Below the pieces are notes generated by a model. That model was not told where the DNA came from. It worked only from the letters and a program-made list of their open reading frames with translations, and ran no database searches. The translations under genes were made by a program, and so were the position numbers. A DNA stretch of 16,487 nucleotides from Bacteroidales bacterium UBA1458 (GTDB lineage Bacteria; Bacteroidota; Bacteroidia; Bacteroidales; VadinHA17), in assembly GCA_002325785.1 (NCBI GenBank), contig DCSU01000137.1, positions 1-16,487 of the forward strand. The letters are read 5' to 3'. Positions 1-7,856 of this stretch are shown here, piece by piece; position 1 is the first letter of the stretch; every line of letters begins with the position of its first letter.

Positions 1-9
1 CAGGCCTTC

Positions 10-474
10 ATGAATTACATGAATGTTCTAAGTGATTTTGAGATCAGGCTTAACACGATCTGCCCGGTCAACAGTCATGAGGAGGAGGTTGGCCGACTCT
101 CACAGACGATTGAGACAAAGAACCATCTCATCATTGAGTTGCAGGAGAAGCTTACGAAGCTTGAGAAGAAGGCAGGCACAGCCAGGCTGAAGAGCGTCAG
201 AATCACAAAGGCTAAGGTCGCTGCTGAGAAGAAAACTGCTACTGCCGGGTTGAAAAGCACAAGGGCCGCGCAGACTACAGCCACTCCTGAGAAAAAAGCG
301 GACACTGCCGTACTTAAGAGCGCCAGACCCGCAAAGAGTAAGGCCACCGCGGCAGCCGTCAAAAAGGCCGCATCAGTAAAAAAATCACCAGTAAAAAAAT
401 CCCCGGCAAAAGCTGCAACAAAGAAGAGTGCTGCGAGGGGCACTGCGGTGAGGAAGAAAGCCGGCAGCAAATAG
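10..474 (+). CDS. Lysine-rich histone H1-like protein, possibly cut at its N-terminus
   Basis: The protein has two parts. Residues 1-51 are mixed in charge and probably helical or coiled-coil (acidic near HEEE, then ELQEKLTKLEKK). Residues 52-154 are low complexity: about 30% Lys/Arg, with mostly Ala, Thr and Ser besides. Three tandem 21-residue units (52-72, 73-93, 94-114) each begin EKK and carry LKS at units 10-12. The tail holds KKSP and SPAK motifs like those in the C-terminal tails of eukaryotic histone H1 and some bacterial H1-like proteins, which bind DNA through charge. I infer a nucleoid-associated role; no enzyme domain is visible. The frame stays open to the left edge and no clear ribosome site precedes the ATG at 10, so the true start may lie outside the window and the visible N-terminus may be the end of a larger domain I do not recognise. 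Confidence 0.6.
   Translation: MNYMNVLSDFEIRLNTICPVNSHEEEVGRLSQTIETKNHLIIELQEKLTKLEKKAGTARLKSVRITKAKVAAEKKTATAGLKSTRAAQTTATPEKKADTAVLKSARPAKSKATAAAVKKAASVKKSPVKKSPAKAATKKSAARGTAVRKKAGSK
163..351 (+). repeat. Three tandem 63-bp coding repeats in the H1-like gene
   Basis: Three in-frame 63-bp units encode 21-residue repeats beginning EKKAGTARLKS, EKKTATAGLKS and EKKADTAVLKS. They are well diverged at the DNA level, so this is an old expansion rather than a fresh duplication. The lysine-rich tail that follows has only shorter KKSP-type repetition. Confidence 0.75.
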
Positions 475-505
475 TTGTTGCGGTATAAAGCTATGTACAA
501 CTGTT

Positions 506-521
506 ATACGCTTCGGCGTAT
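506..521 (+). terminator. UUCG-tetraloop hairpin before the glycogen gene
   Basis: ATACGC, loop TTCG, then GCGTAT form a perfect 6-bp stem with the exceptionally stable C(UUCG)G tetraloop. An AT-rich but broken T stretch follows. It lies 31 bases after the H1-like gene and 18 bases before the next ATG. It may stop or protect the upstream transcript, or be part of the glycogen leader. The lack of a continuous T run makes it a weak intrinsic terminator. Confidence 0.45.
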
Positions 522-539
522 TAATTCATTATTAACTAT

Positions 540-3500
540 ATGGAGAAGAAAGCTGATTTTTTATTTGAGACAAGCTGGGAAGTATGCAATAAGGTAGGCG
601 GTATATATACAGTCATTTCGACCAAGGCGCTGAATGTTACCTATGAGTTTGGCGACAATTACGTTTTAATAGGTCCTGATGTATGGCGCGACGATCAGTC
701 GAACCCTGAGTTCACACCTGACGACAGCATGTATCTCCCATGGAAGGCTGTTGCTGCCCAGGAAGGTCTTAATGTACGGACAGGACGATGGAATATCAAG
801 GGAAACCCGAGGGTGATGCTGATTGACTTCACGCCCTATTTCGGGCAGCAGAATGAGGTCTTTGCCCGTTTCTGGGAGACCTACCAGCTTGACAGTATCT
901 CCGGTCAGTGGGATTATATTGAACCGGCCCTATTTGGTTACGCTGCCGGTAAGGTGATTGAAAGCTTCACCAACTTTTACCGTGAGTATCCGAGAGTGAT
1001 AGCACAGTTCCATGAATGGATGACGGGTCTGGGTGTACTATACCTCGAGAAGAATGCGTCATGGATAACCACCTCCTTCACAACGCATGCCACGGTCCTG
1101 GGCCGCAGTATTGCAGGCAACAACAGGCAGCTCTACAGCAGGATGAAGGAGTTTAACCCGGTCCAGATCGCTCATGAGTTTAACGTAACCTCCAAGCAAT
1201 CGCTTGAGAAGCTCAGCGCTTCCGAGGCGGATGTCTTCACCACCGTGAGTGAGATTACCGGCCGCGAGTGTGAGGCCTTCCTCGGAAAGAAGCCTGATGT
1301 GATTACCCCAAACGGATTTGAAGACACATTCGTACCTACCCCCGAAAACTTTGAGGCTGCACGGGCGGCTGCCAGGGATAAGCTTCTAACTGTTGCCGGC
1401 GCATTGCTTGGATATACACTTCCGGCTGACACGCTGCTGGTATCAACGAGCGGCAGGTATGAGTACAGGAACAAGGGCATCGACCTGTTCCTCTCATCGC
1501 TGGGTGCCATAAACAGGAAGGCTGATGCCGACCGTCAGTGCGTGGCCTTCATCCTGGTGCCCGCATATCACAGGGGACCCAGGCTGGATCTCGCTGCTGC
1601 AATTGCCGATGGCACATTCGTGGCGGAGGGCGACAGGTACCTCACCCATGGCCTGCATTACTTCAATGATGACCCGGTCCTGAACCAGCTCAACAGGGAG
1701 GAGATCCGAAACACCGCCTCCGAAAAGGTGAAGGTGATCTTCGTTCCGTCATACCTCAACGGCAATGACGGTATCTTCAACATGCCCTACTATGATTTGC
1801 TCATAGGGTTTGACCTGACACTATATCCGTCTTATTATGAGCCGTGGGGATACACGCCCCTTGAGAGCCTGATGTTCCATGTTCCTACGGTAACCACCAA
1901 CCTGGCAGGCTTTGGCATGTGGGTTGACAGTTATTTTGAGAACCCCGGTAACGGTTGCCTGGTGATTAACCGTACCGATGACAACGAGAAAGAGGTCATC
2001 GCAGGTATGGAGGAGTTTATTCGGCGCTTCATGAAGATGAGTCCCGCCGAAGAGGCCGAAGCCAGAGACAAGGCCTGGGAGATATCACGTATTGCGAACT
2101 GGAACACGCTCTTCCATTTTTACACTGATGCATACAATCACGCTCTTGAAAAGAGCGAGGAGAGGCGTGACCAGCCCAGGGAATATGCCCGCATCCTTGA
2201 AGCAACCGAGGTACAGGTCAGGAAACCTTTCCAGGCGCCTGTATGGAAGGACATCTACGTTCAGTCAGAACTTCCCGAACGGATCAGCTATCTGAAAGAG
2301 CTCTCAGGTAACCTGTGGTGGTCGTGGAACAGCGATGCCGAGTTCCTGTTCCGGAGGATGGATCCTACACTCTGGGAAGAGGTAGGTCACAATCCCAAGA
2401 GGCTCCTGGAAGCAATTGATTACAAACGGCTGGTTGTACTGGCTGATGACGAGGTCTTCCTCGATGATTCTGACAGGATATATAAGGAGTTCACTGATTA
2501 CCTGGCCAGGCCTGAGAATTCTGATCTCCCATCCATTGCTTATTTCAGCATGGAGTTCGGGATCCATCCCAGCCTTAAGATCTATTCCGGCGGACTGGGA
2601 GTGCTGGCAGGTGACTATCTGAAGGAGGCCAGTGACTCAAACGTCAACATCACCGGCTTCGGGTTGCTTTACCGCTACGGATACTTCAGGCAGAAGCTCG
2701 GACCGAGGGGCGAGCAGCAGGCCATCTACGAGGCAGAAGATTTTTCAAGGCTGCCTGTTGCGATAGTTAAAGACGCCAACGGCAATCACCTGACAATACA
2801 GCTCACATGGCCGGGCCGCATGGTGAAGGCCCGCATATGGCTGGCATCGGTTGGTAAGGTCAGACTCTACCTGCTTGACACTGACTTCGAGGAGAATACC
2901 CATGAAGACAGAGCAATAACGCATTATCTCTACGGCGGCGACTCCGAGAACAGGCTGAAGCAGGAACTGATTCTTGGTATCGGGGGCATGCGCGCGCTGA
3001 TCGCCCTGGGAATAAAACCGGATGTCTATCACAGCAATGAAGGCCATTCAGCCTTCATTGGTTTTGAAAGAATGCGGCATCTTATCGAGGATGAACATCT
3101 CAGCTTTGAGGAGTCGATGGAGATAATAAGGGCTTCAACCCTCTTTACCACACACACTCCCGTACCTGCAGGTCATGACGCCTTTGAGGAGGACATGCTC
3201 AGGAAATACATATCTCATTATCATGCGAGACTGAATATCACCTGGGATCAGCTGATGGCGCTGGGCCGCTGTCAGGATGACTATGACCGCAAGTTTAACA
3301 TGAGCTTTCTCGCCACGCGTCTCTCACAGGAGATGAACGGAGTGAGCCAGCTTCACGGGCATGTCTCGAGGGGGCTCTTCTCGAAGCTCTGGCCCGGATA
3401 CCTGCGTGACGAGCTCTATATTGGTCATGTCACCAACGGGGTGCACCACTCAACCTGGGTGGCCCCGGAGTGGGAGCAGGTCTATGAAAAGATCACCGGG

Positions 3501-4769
3501 GAGAAGCATTTTGACCAGGGTGACCGTGAGCAGTGGGCTAAGATCTACCAGGTGGAGGATGAGAAGGTGTTCGAGATCAAGATGAAGCTTAAAAAGCGGC
3601 TGTTCGATAACATCCGCAAGAGGCTCCAGTCAGATATGATGGAGAGGCATGTCAGTCCGCGTACACTGATGAACATCAGCTCTCACCTTAACGAAAAGGC
3701 TCTCACCATTGGGTTTGCCCGCCGTTTCGCAACCTATAAGAGGGCAACACTGCTCTTCCGCGACCTTGATCGCCTGAACAAACTTGTCAATAACCCGGAG
3801 AGGCCCGTGCAGTTTATCTTTGCAGGGAAAGCGCATCCCAACGACGGAGGAGGACAGGAGCTGATCCGCCGGATCAATGAGGTCTCCCAGATGCCGCAGT
3901 TTGCAGGCAAGGTGCTCTTCCTCGAGAATTATGACATGGAGCTGGCACGTTACCTCGTAAGAGGTGTGGATATTTGGATGAACACACCCACACGGCCTCT
4001 GGAGGCATCCGGTACAAGCGGTGAGAAGGCGGTTATGAACGGCACCATCCATTTCAGTGTGCTTGACGGATGGTGGGTGGAAGGTTATCACGCCTTCGCC
4101 GGTTGGGCCCTGCCAAAGAAGCGTACCTACGCCAGCCAGGAGCTGCAGGATGATATTGACGCCGAGACTATTTACAATATGCTTGAATATGAGATCATTC
4201 CAGCATATTATTCCAAGGATGATGACGGTATACCACGCGAATGGACCAGCTACATCAAGAACACCATGGTCAAGGTGGCTCCCGAGTTCACCACTCGCCG
4301 CATGCTCAATGACTACATTCAGAAATTCTACTCGAAATTGTGGGAGAGAAGCAAACGGATCAAGGCAGACAATTATGCCCTTGCCCGTGAGCTGGCAGCC
4401 TGGAAGAATGATATCACAAGAGCATGGGATGAAATTGAGATCATCAAGTATGATCCCAAGAATATTGCAAAGCAGGTGTATCGTTCAGGCCATACCTATT
4501 CTACCGAGATAATCCTTGACATTAAGAACATTCCGGCGGAGAACGTGGGGGTGGAGATGGTGGTGACCCGTCAGCTGAAAGACGGCGAGTATGTCTTCTT
4601 TACAAGCAAGGAATTCCAGCTCGTAAAGCGGAAGAAGGGTAGGGTGATCTACGGTGTGGATTTTCAGCCCGAGATGGCTGGCACTTTCTACTACGGGATC
4701 CGTATATATGCGAAACATGCGGAGCTTCCGCACAGGCAGGATTTCTGTCTGCTCAGGTGGGTCGACTGA
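540..4769 (+). CDS. glgP: Glycogen synthase (GT3) - alpha-glucan phosphorylase (GT35) fusion
   Basis: One 1409-residue chain carries two opposing glycogen enzymes. Residues about 1-545 match eukaryotic-type GT3 glycogen synthase: the N-terminal FETSWEVCNKVGGIYTV signature (9-25) and the acceptor/catalytic motif YEPWGYTPLE (433-442), whose E434 and E442 correspond to the yeast Gsy2 glutamates. Residues about 575-690 look like the DUF3417 segment that precedes short bacterial alpha-glucan phosphorylases (NLWWSWNSDAEFLFRRMDP, 591-609). The phosphorylase body follows, with the pyridoxal-phosphate motif EASGTSGEKAVMNG at 1155-1168 and K1163 as the expected Schiff-base lysine. Residues about 1315-1405 look like a beta-sandwich tail. 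GT3 enzymes normally use UDP-glucose to extend alpha-1,4 chains, while GT35 releases glucose-1-phosphate. The ATG follows an AT-rich leader with no Shine-Dalgarno, and the signature begins at residue 9, which supports this start. Such fusions occur in Bacteroidota, so family membership is firm; whether both halves are active is inferred from intact motifs. Confidence 0.93.
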   Translation: MEKKADFLFETSWEVCNKVGGIYTVISTKALNVTYEFGDNYVLIGPDVWRDDQSNPEFTPDDSMYLPWKAVAAQEGLNVRTGRWNIKGNPRVMLIDFTPYFGQQNEVFARFWETYQLDSISGQWDYIEPALFGYAAGKVIESFTNFYREYPRVIAQFHEWMTGLGVLYLEKNASWITTSFTTHATVLGRSIAGNNRQLYSRMKEFNPVQIAHEFNVTSKQSLEKLSASEADVFTTVSEITGRECEAFLGKKPDVITPNGFEDTFVPTPENFEAARAAARDKLLTVAGALLGYTLPADTLLVSTSGRYEYRNKGIDLFLSSLGAINRKADADRQCVAFILVPAYHRGPRLDLAAAIADGTFVAEGDRYLTHGLHYFNDDPVLNQLNREEIRNTASEKVKVIFVPSYLNGNDGIFNMPYYDLLIGFDLTLYPSYYEPWGYTPLESLMFHVPTVTTNLAGFGMWVDSYFENPGNGCLVINRTDDNEKEVIAGMEEFIRRFMKMSPAEEAEARDKAWEISRIANWNTLFHFYTDAYNHALEKSEERRDQPREYARILEATEVQVRKPFQAPVWKDIYVQSELPERISYLKELSGNLWWSWNSDAEFLFRRMDPTLWEEVGHNPKRLLEAIDYKRLVVLADDEVFLDDSDRIYKEFTDYLARPENSDLPSIAYFSMEFGIHPSLKIYSGGLGVLAGDYLKEASDSNVNITGFGLLYRYGYFRQKLGPRGEQQAIYEAEDFSRLPVAIVKDANGNHLTIQLTWPGRMVKARIWLASVGKVRLYLLDTDFEENTHEDRAITHYLYGGDSENRLKQELILGIGGMRALIALGIKPDVYHSNEGHSAFIGFERMRHLIEDEHLSFEESMEIIRASTLFTTHTPVPAGHDAFEEDMLRKYISHYHARLNITWDQLMALGRCQDDYDRKFNMSFLATRLSQEMNGVSQLHGHVSRGLFSKLWPGYLRDELYIGHVTNGVHHSTWVAPEWEQVYEKITGEKHFDQGDREQWAKIYQVEDEKVFEIKMKLKKRLFDNIRKRLQSDMMERHVSPRTLMNISSHLNEKALTIGFARRFATYKRATLLFRDLDRLNKLVNNPERPVQFIFAGKAHPNDGGGQELIRRINEVSQMPQFAGKVLFLENYDMELARYLVRGVDIWMNTPTRPLEASGTSGEKAVMNGTIHFSVLDGWWVEGYHAFAGWALPKKRTYASQELQDDIDAETIYNMLEYEIIPAYYSKDDDGIPREWTSYIKNTMVKVAPEFTTRRMLNDYIQKFYSKLWERSKRIKADNYALARELAAWKNDITRAWDEIEIIKYDPKNIAKQVYRSGHTYSTEIILDIKNIPAENVGVEMVVTRQLKDGEYVFFTSKEFQLVKRKKGRVIYGVDFQPEMAGTFYYGIRIYAKHAELPHRQDFCLLRWVD

Positions 4770-4770
4770 T

Positions 4771-6786
4771 TCAGATATCCCTGATTGTTTTTATCTTCTC
4801 CTGCAGGAGCACAATAGCTGTTCTTGCAGGGAGGTAAAGTTTCAGGTGATGGGGAGCCGTAACTCCGTAGTTGCCGTGGTCAGGAAGTGAAAAATAATCC
4901 TGGCCTTCGTCTATGCGGCCCTGTCCGCCAAAGAGCGGGTTGTCAGTGTTGAGTATGATCCTGAATTTTCCCTTCACCGGAATGCCGTAATCAGTGAATG
5001 ATACGGAGGGATTGAAGTTCATGACCGTGATGAGGTCTCCACGCCTGAAGGCAATGATCTTATCTGAGTTGTTGACTGCCAGTATCTCAGTAAGTTGCAG
5101 CTGGGGCAGGCCATGTTGCTTGCCTGTCTCTATCATGGCCCTGTCGAACTCATTCAGGTAGCGATACCTTAGCAGCTCATTGTCTGCAAGGCTCCACTGC
5201 CGCCGTGCATACTTGTAGCTCCACCCGTTTCCCTCACGGGGGAAGTCAATCCACTCCGGGTGGCCGAATTCGTTCCCCATGAAGGTGAGGTAACCACCGC
5301 CGGCTGCGATAAAGGTAAAAAGTCTGATCATCTTGTGCAGAGCCATGGCACGGTCAATGACCAGGCTGGGGGTGCGGAGGCTCATGGAGAAATACATCTC
5401 TTTGTCTGCCAGTCTGAATATCAATGTTTTATCTCCGACGAGTGCCTGGTCATGCGACTCACAGTAGGAGACTACTTTTTCTTCAGCCCGGTGCTGTGTC
5501 AGCTCGTGGAGAAGGTATCCGAGGTCCCAGTTCTCATCGGGGATCTCCTTCACCATCTTGATCCAAATATCAGGCACACCCATTGCCAGCCTGTAGTCAA
5601 AACCTATCCCTCCTGCAGCTACAGGGGCCGCCAGACCGGGCATACCGCTCATCTCCTCCGCGATGGTCACGGCACCGGGAGTAAATTCGTGGATCAGTTT
5701 GTTGGCCAGGGTGAGGTAAACGATGGCATCGGTATCCTGGTTCCCGTCGTAATACTGACTGTAAGAGACGAAGTCGGATCCGAGGCCGTGGTCATAATAG
5801 AGCATGCTGGTGATGCCGTCGAAACGGAAGCCGTCAAAGCGGTACTCCTCAAGCCAGTACTTACAGTTGGAGAGCAGGAAGTGCGCCACTTTGGGTTTGC
5901 CGTAGTCATAGCAGAGCGAGTCCCACGCCACGTGCGTCCTGCGCGCTCCTCTGTGAAAATAAAGTGCGGGGTCACCGTCGAGCATGCCCAGTCCTTCCAG
6001 AGTATTGGCCACGGCGTGGGAGTGGACGAGGTCCATTACTACCCTGATACCCATCCCGTGAGCTGTATCAATAAGCTCTCTGAGGTCATCGGGGGTGCCG
6101 AAGCGTGACGAGGCGGCAAAGAGGCTTGATACATGGTAACCGAATGATCCGTAATAGGGGTGTTCCTGTATCGCCATCAGTTGGATGGTGTTATAGCCCA
6201 GGCTCTTTATGCGGGGAAGCACGTCTTCAGTAAACTCACGGTATGTGCCTGTTTTCTCCTCCTCGGTAGCCATGCCTACGTGCGCCTCGTAGACCAGGAG
6301 CGACGGCGGTGGCGGCGGCGACGGGTTCTTCATGATGTACCCGGAGGCAGGATGCCATACCTGCGCTGAAAAGATCTTCGTCTTCTCATCCTGCACGGTT
6401 CGGGTGGCATAGGCAGGTATACGCTCGCCGCCGCCACCCTTCCACTTTACATTCATCTTGTACAGGTCGCCGTGTGCCAGCATTCCCTCGTCAAACTCAC
6501 CAATCCAGTCGCCCTCATCGCTCCTGCGAAGCCTGTAGCGCTCATCATCCTTCCAGTTGGTGAAGGTGCCGGTGAGGGTGACGGAGGTGGCATTGGGAGC
6601 ATGCTCCCTGAAGACCCAGCCATTTTCAGTGTGATGCAGCCCGTACCAGTGGTGCCCGTTGGCAAAATCCGACAGAGGGCTGCCTCCTGTAATTAGCTTT
6701 TCGCGGTCACTGCCGTAGGTGAGACGGGCTTCAATGACACTCCTGAATGGATCAAGCCACGGATCAATTTGATAGAACCTTTTCAT
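4771..6786 (-). CDS. glgB: 1,4-alpha-glucan branching enzyme (GH13, eukaryotic-like)
   Basis: This enzyme moves alpha-1,4 chains to alpha-1,6 branch points in glycogen. From the ATG at 6786 it is 671 residues. An N-terminal carbohydrate-binding (CBM48-like) region around 45-145 is followed by the GH13 barrel: DLVHSH (252-257), FRFDGIT (320-326, nucleophile D323), AEEMSG (376-381, acid/base E377) and ESHDQALVGDKT (443-454, D446). The last motif and the overall length match the GBE1-type subfamily (GH13_8) better than E. coli GlgB. The frame can be extended six codons to a GTG at 6804, but the ATG gives MKRFYQIDPWLDPF, the usual beginning of the family. The stop codon lies one base from that of the synthase-phosphorylase gene on the other strand. 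A run of five prolines (157-161) precedes the YEAHVG motif. A TAATTTAG box on the minus strand just upstream is a possible imperfect -7 element. Confidence 0.93.
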   Translation of the reverse strand: MKRFYQIDPWLDPFRSVIEARLTYGSDREKLITGGSPLSDFANGHHWYGLHHTENGWVFREHAPNATSVTLTGTFTNWKDDERYRLRRSDEGDWIGEFDEGMLAHGDLYKMNVKWKGGGGERIPAYATRTVQDEKTKIFSAQVWHPASGYIMKNPSPPPPPSLLVYEAHVGMATEEEKTGTYREFTEDVLPRIKSLGYNTIQLMAIQEHPYYGSFGYHVSSLFAASSRFGTPDDLRELIDTAHGMGIRVVMDLVHSHAVANTLEGLGMLDGDPALYFHRGARRTHVAWDSLCYDYGKPKVAHFLLSNCKYWLEEYRFDGFRFDGITSMLYYDHGLGSDFVSYSQYYDGNQDTDAIVYLTLANKLIHEFTPGAVTIAEEMSGMPGLAAPVAAGGIGFDYRLAMGVPDIWIKMVKEIPDENWDLGYLLHELTQHRAEEKVVSYCESHDQALVGDKTLIFRLADKEMYFSMSLRTPSLVIDRAMALHKMIRLFTFIAAGGGYLTFMGNEFGHPEWIDFPREGNGWSYKYARRQWSLADNELLRYRYLNEFDRAMIETGKQHGLPQLQLTEILAVNNSDKIIAFRRGDLITVMNFNPSVSFTDYGIPVKGKFRIILNTDNPLFGGQGRIDEGQDYFSLPDHGNYGVTAPHHLKLYLPARTAIVLLQEKIKTIRDI

Positions 6787-6817
6787 TACGCATAATATCT
6801 TCACTAAATTACAAAAA

Positions 6818-6850
6818 TTGAGCTATGCTTGGCTCTCTTTATTAATTTTG
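6818..6850 (+). promoter_or_regulatory. Putative Bacteroidota-type promoter for ribF
   Basis: TAATTTTG at 6843-6850 fits the -7 consensus TAnnTTTG. A TTG at 6818-6820 lies 22 bases upstream as a possible -33 element, slightly wide of the usual 19-21. The predicted leader would be only about 10 nt. The gap is shared with the divergent branching enzyme gene. Confidence 0.45.
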
Positions 6851-6863
6851 TCCTGGTCAGGAA

Positions 6864-7805
6864 ATGATGGAATTACATTACGACTATAAAGACACGCATT
6901 TCAACAAACCGGTAATAACCATGGGTGTCTTCGATGGCGTTCATCTGGGTCACCGCATGCTTCTGAGCCGTGTGGTGGCAGAGGCGGAGAAGAGCGGATC
7001 AGATGCCGTGGCCGTTACATTTGACCCGCACCCACGCATCGTTCTTACGGGTGACCCCACTTATCTGCGGTTCCTGACCGACATTGAGGAAAGGATATTT
7101 CTTCTTCGCCAGACCGGGATAGGTCACCTGGTCATAATTCCTTTCACCCATGAGCTGAGCCGGATGACAGCCCGGGAGTATGTTGAATCAATACTGTGCC
7201 GCCACCTCGGAGTCAGGCATCTCGTCACAGGCTTCAACCACCACTTCGGGAGGCATCATGAGGGAGACAGCGATACTATAACCGACTGTTCCTCGAGAAT
7301 GGATTTCAGGGTCACGCGTGAAGAAGCATTCACCCTCAACGGGGAGGTGGTCAGTTCCTCGCTCATAAGAAAGCTCCTTGAAGGGGGTGAAGCAAGGAAA
7401 GCATCATCAATGCTAGGGTATGATTATTTTCTCAGGGGGAAGGTGGTCTCCGGTAAAAAGATCGGCCGCGGCCTAGGCTTTCCGACGGCGAACATTGCAC
7501 CGCGGTTTGTATATAAGCTGATACCGCGTTCCGGGGTTTATGCCGTTGAGATAACAATTGATGGTGACCCGGAGTGGCATGGTGCCATGCTAAATATTGG
7601 ACTCAGACCAACGATAAAAGATAGTGACGGCATCAGGACCATCGAGGCTCATATAATTAATTTTGATTCAGATCTCTACGGAAAAGATGTCACGGTCAGA
7701 TTTCGTGAACGCCTGCGCGACGAGATGAAATTTGGAAGTATTGAGGAGCTTGTGGCACAACTGGGAAGAGACAGGGAAAGGACGATTACGCTGTTGGGTC
7801 ACTGA
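6864..7805 (+). CDS. ribF: Bifunctional riboflavin kinase / FAD synthetase
   Basis: RibF phosphorylates riboflavin to FMN and adenylates FMN to FAD in the cytoplasm. At 313 residues it has the normal family length. The N-terminal adenylyltransferase domain shows GVFDGVHLGH (21-30), TFDPHP (52-57), GFNHHFG (123-129) and SSSLIRKLL (164-172). The C-terminal kinase domain shows GRGLGFPTAN (201-210), MLNIGLRPT (242-250) and E261 in the EAHI motif. The first ATG at 6864 is directly followed by another at 6867, so either could be used; a short AGGA-like site at 6858-6862 is very close to both. No FMN riboswitch is visible, since the leader is far too short for one. The gene is followed by ahcY, which has its own promoter-like element. 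Confidence 0.95.
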   Translation: MMELHYDYKDTHFNKPVITMGVFDGVHLGHRMLLSRVVAEAEKSGSDAVAVTFDPHPRIVLTGDPTYLRFLTDIEERIFLLRQTGIGHLVIIPFTHELSRMTAREYVESILCRHLGVRHLVTGFNHHFGRHHEGDSDTITDCSSRMDFRVTREEAFTLNGEVVSSSLIRKLLEGGEARKASSMLGYDYFLRGKVVSGKKIGRGLGFPTANIAPRFVYKLIPRSGVYAVEITIDGDPEWHGAMLNIGLRPTIKDSDGIRTIEAHIINFDSDLYGKDVTVRFRERLRDEMKFGSIEELVAQLGRDRERTITLLGH

Positions 7806-7826
7806 ACAATTGTGCATCTTTTTAGT

Positions 7827-7834
7827 TATCTTTG
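7827..7834 (+). promoter_or_regulatory. Putative -7 promoter element for ahcY
   Basis: TATCTTTG, followed by C, is a perfect match to TAnnTTTG and sits 22 bases before the ahcY ATG at 7857. A TTG at 7810-7812 is too close to be a good -33 element, so only the -7 part is convincing. The position argues against translation starting at the in-frame GTG at 7812, which would lie upstream of the predicted RNA start. Confidence 0.5.
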
Positions 7835-7856
7835 CAGACCTAAAAAAATAGAGATC

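Noticed and set aside
5260..6108. 282-codon open frame on the plus strand inside the branching enzyme gene
   Set aside because: It is antisense to intact GH13 catalytic motifs, its product has no recognisable domain, and no promoter or ribosome site precedes it. It follows from codon use in the real gene.
6787..6804. GTG start extending the branching enzyme by six residues
   Set aside because: The ATG at 6786 gives the usual family N-terminus; the extension MKILCV adds nothing recognisable.
6787..6863. FMN riboswitch before ribF
   Set aside because: The gap is only 77 bases, is shared with a divergent gene, and holds no RFN-element-like conserved stems; the predicted leader is about 10 nt.
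7812..7856. GTG start extending adenosylhomocysteinase by 15 residues
   Set aside because: The start lies upstream of a perfect TAnnTTTG element and the extension is unlike the family.
7806..7856. SAH riboswitch before ahcY
   Set aside because: Only 51 bases separate the genes and the predicted leader is shorter still; no suitable fold is visible.
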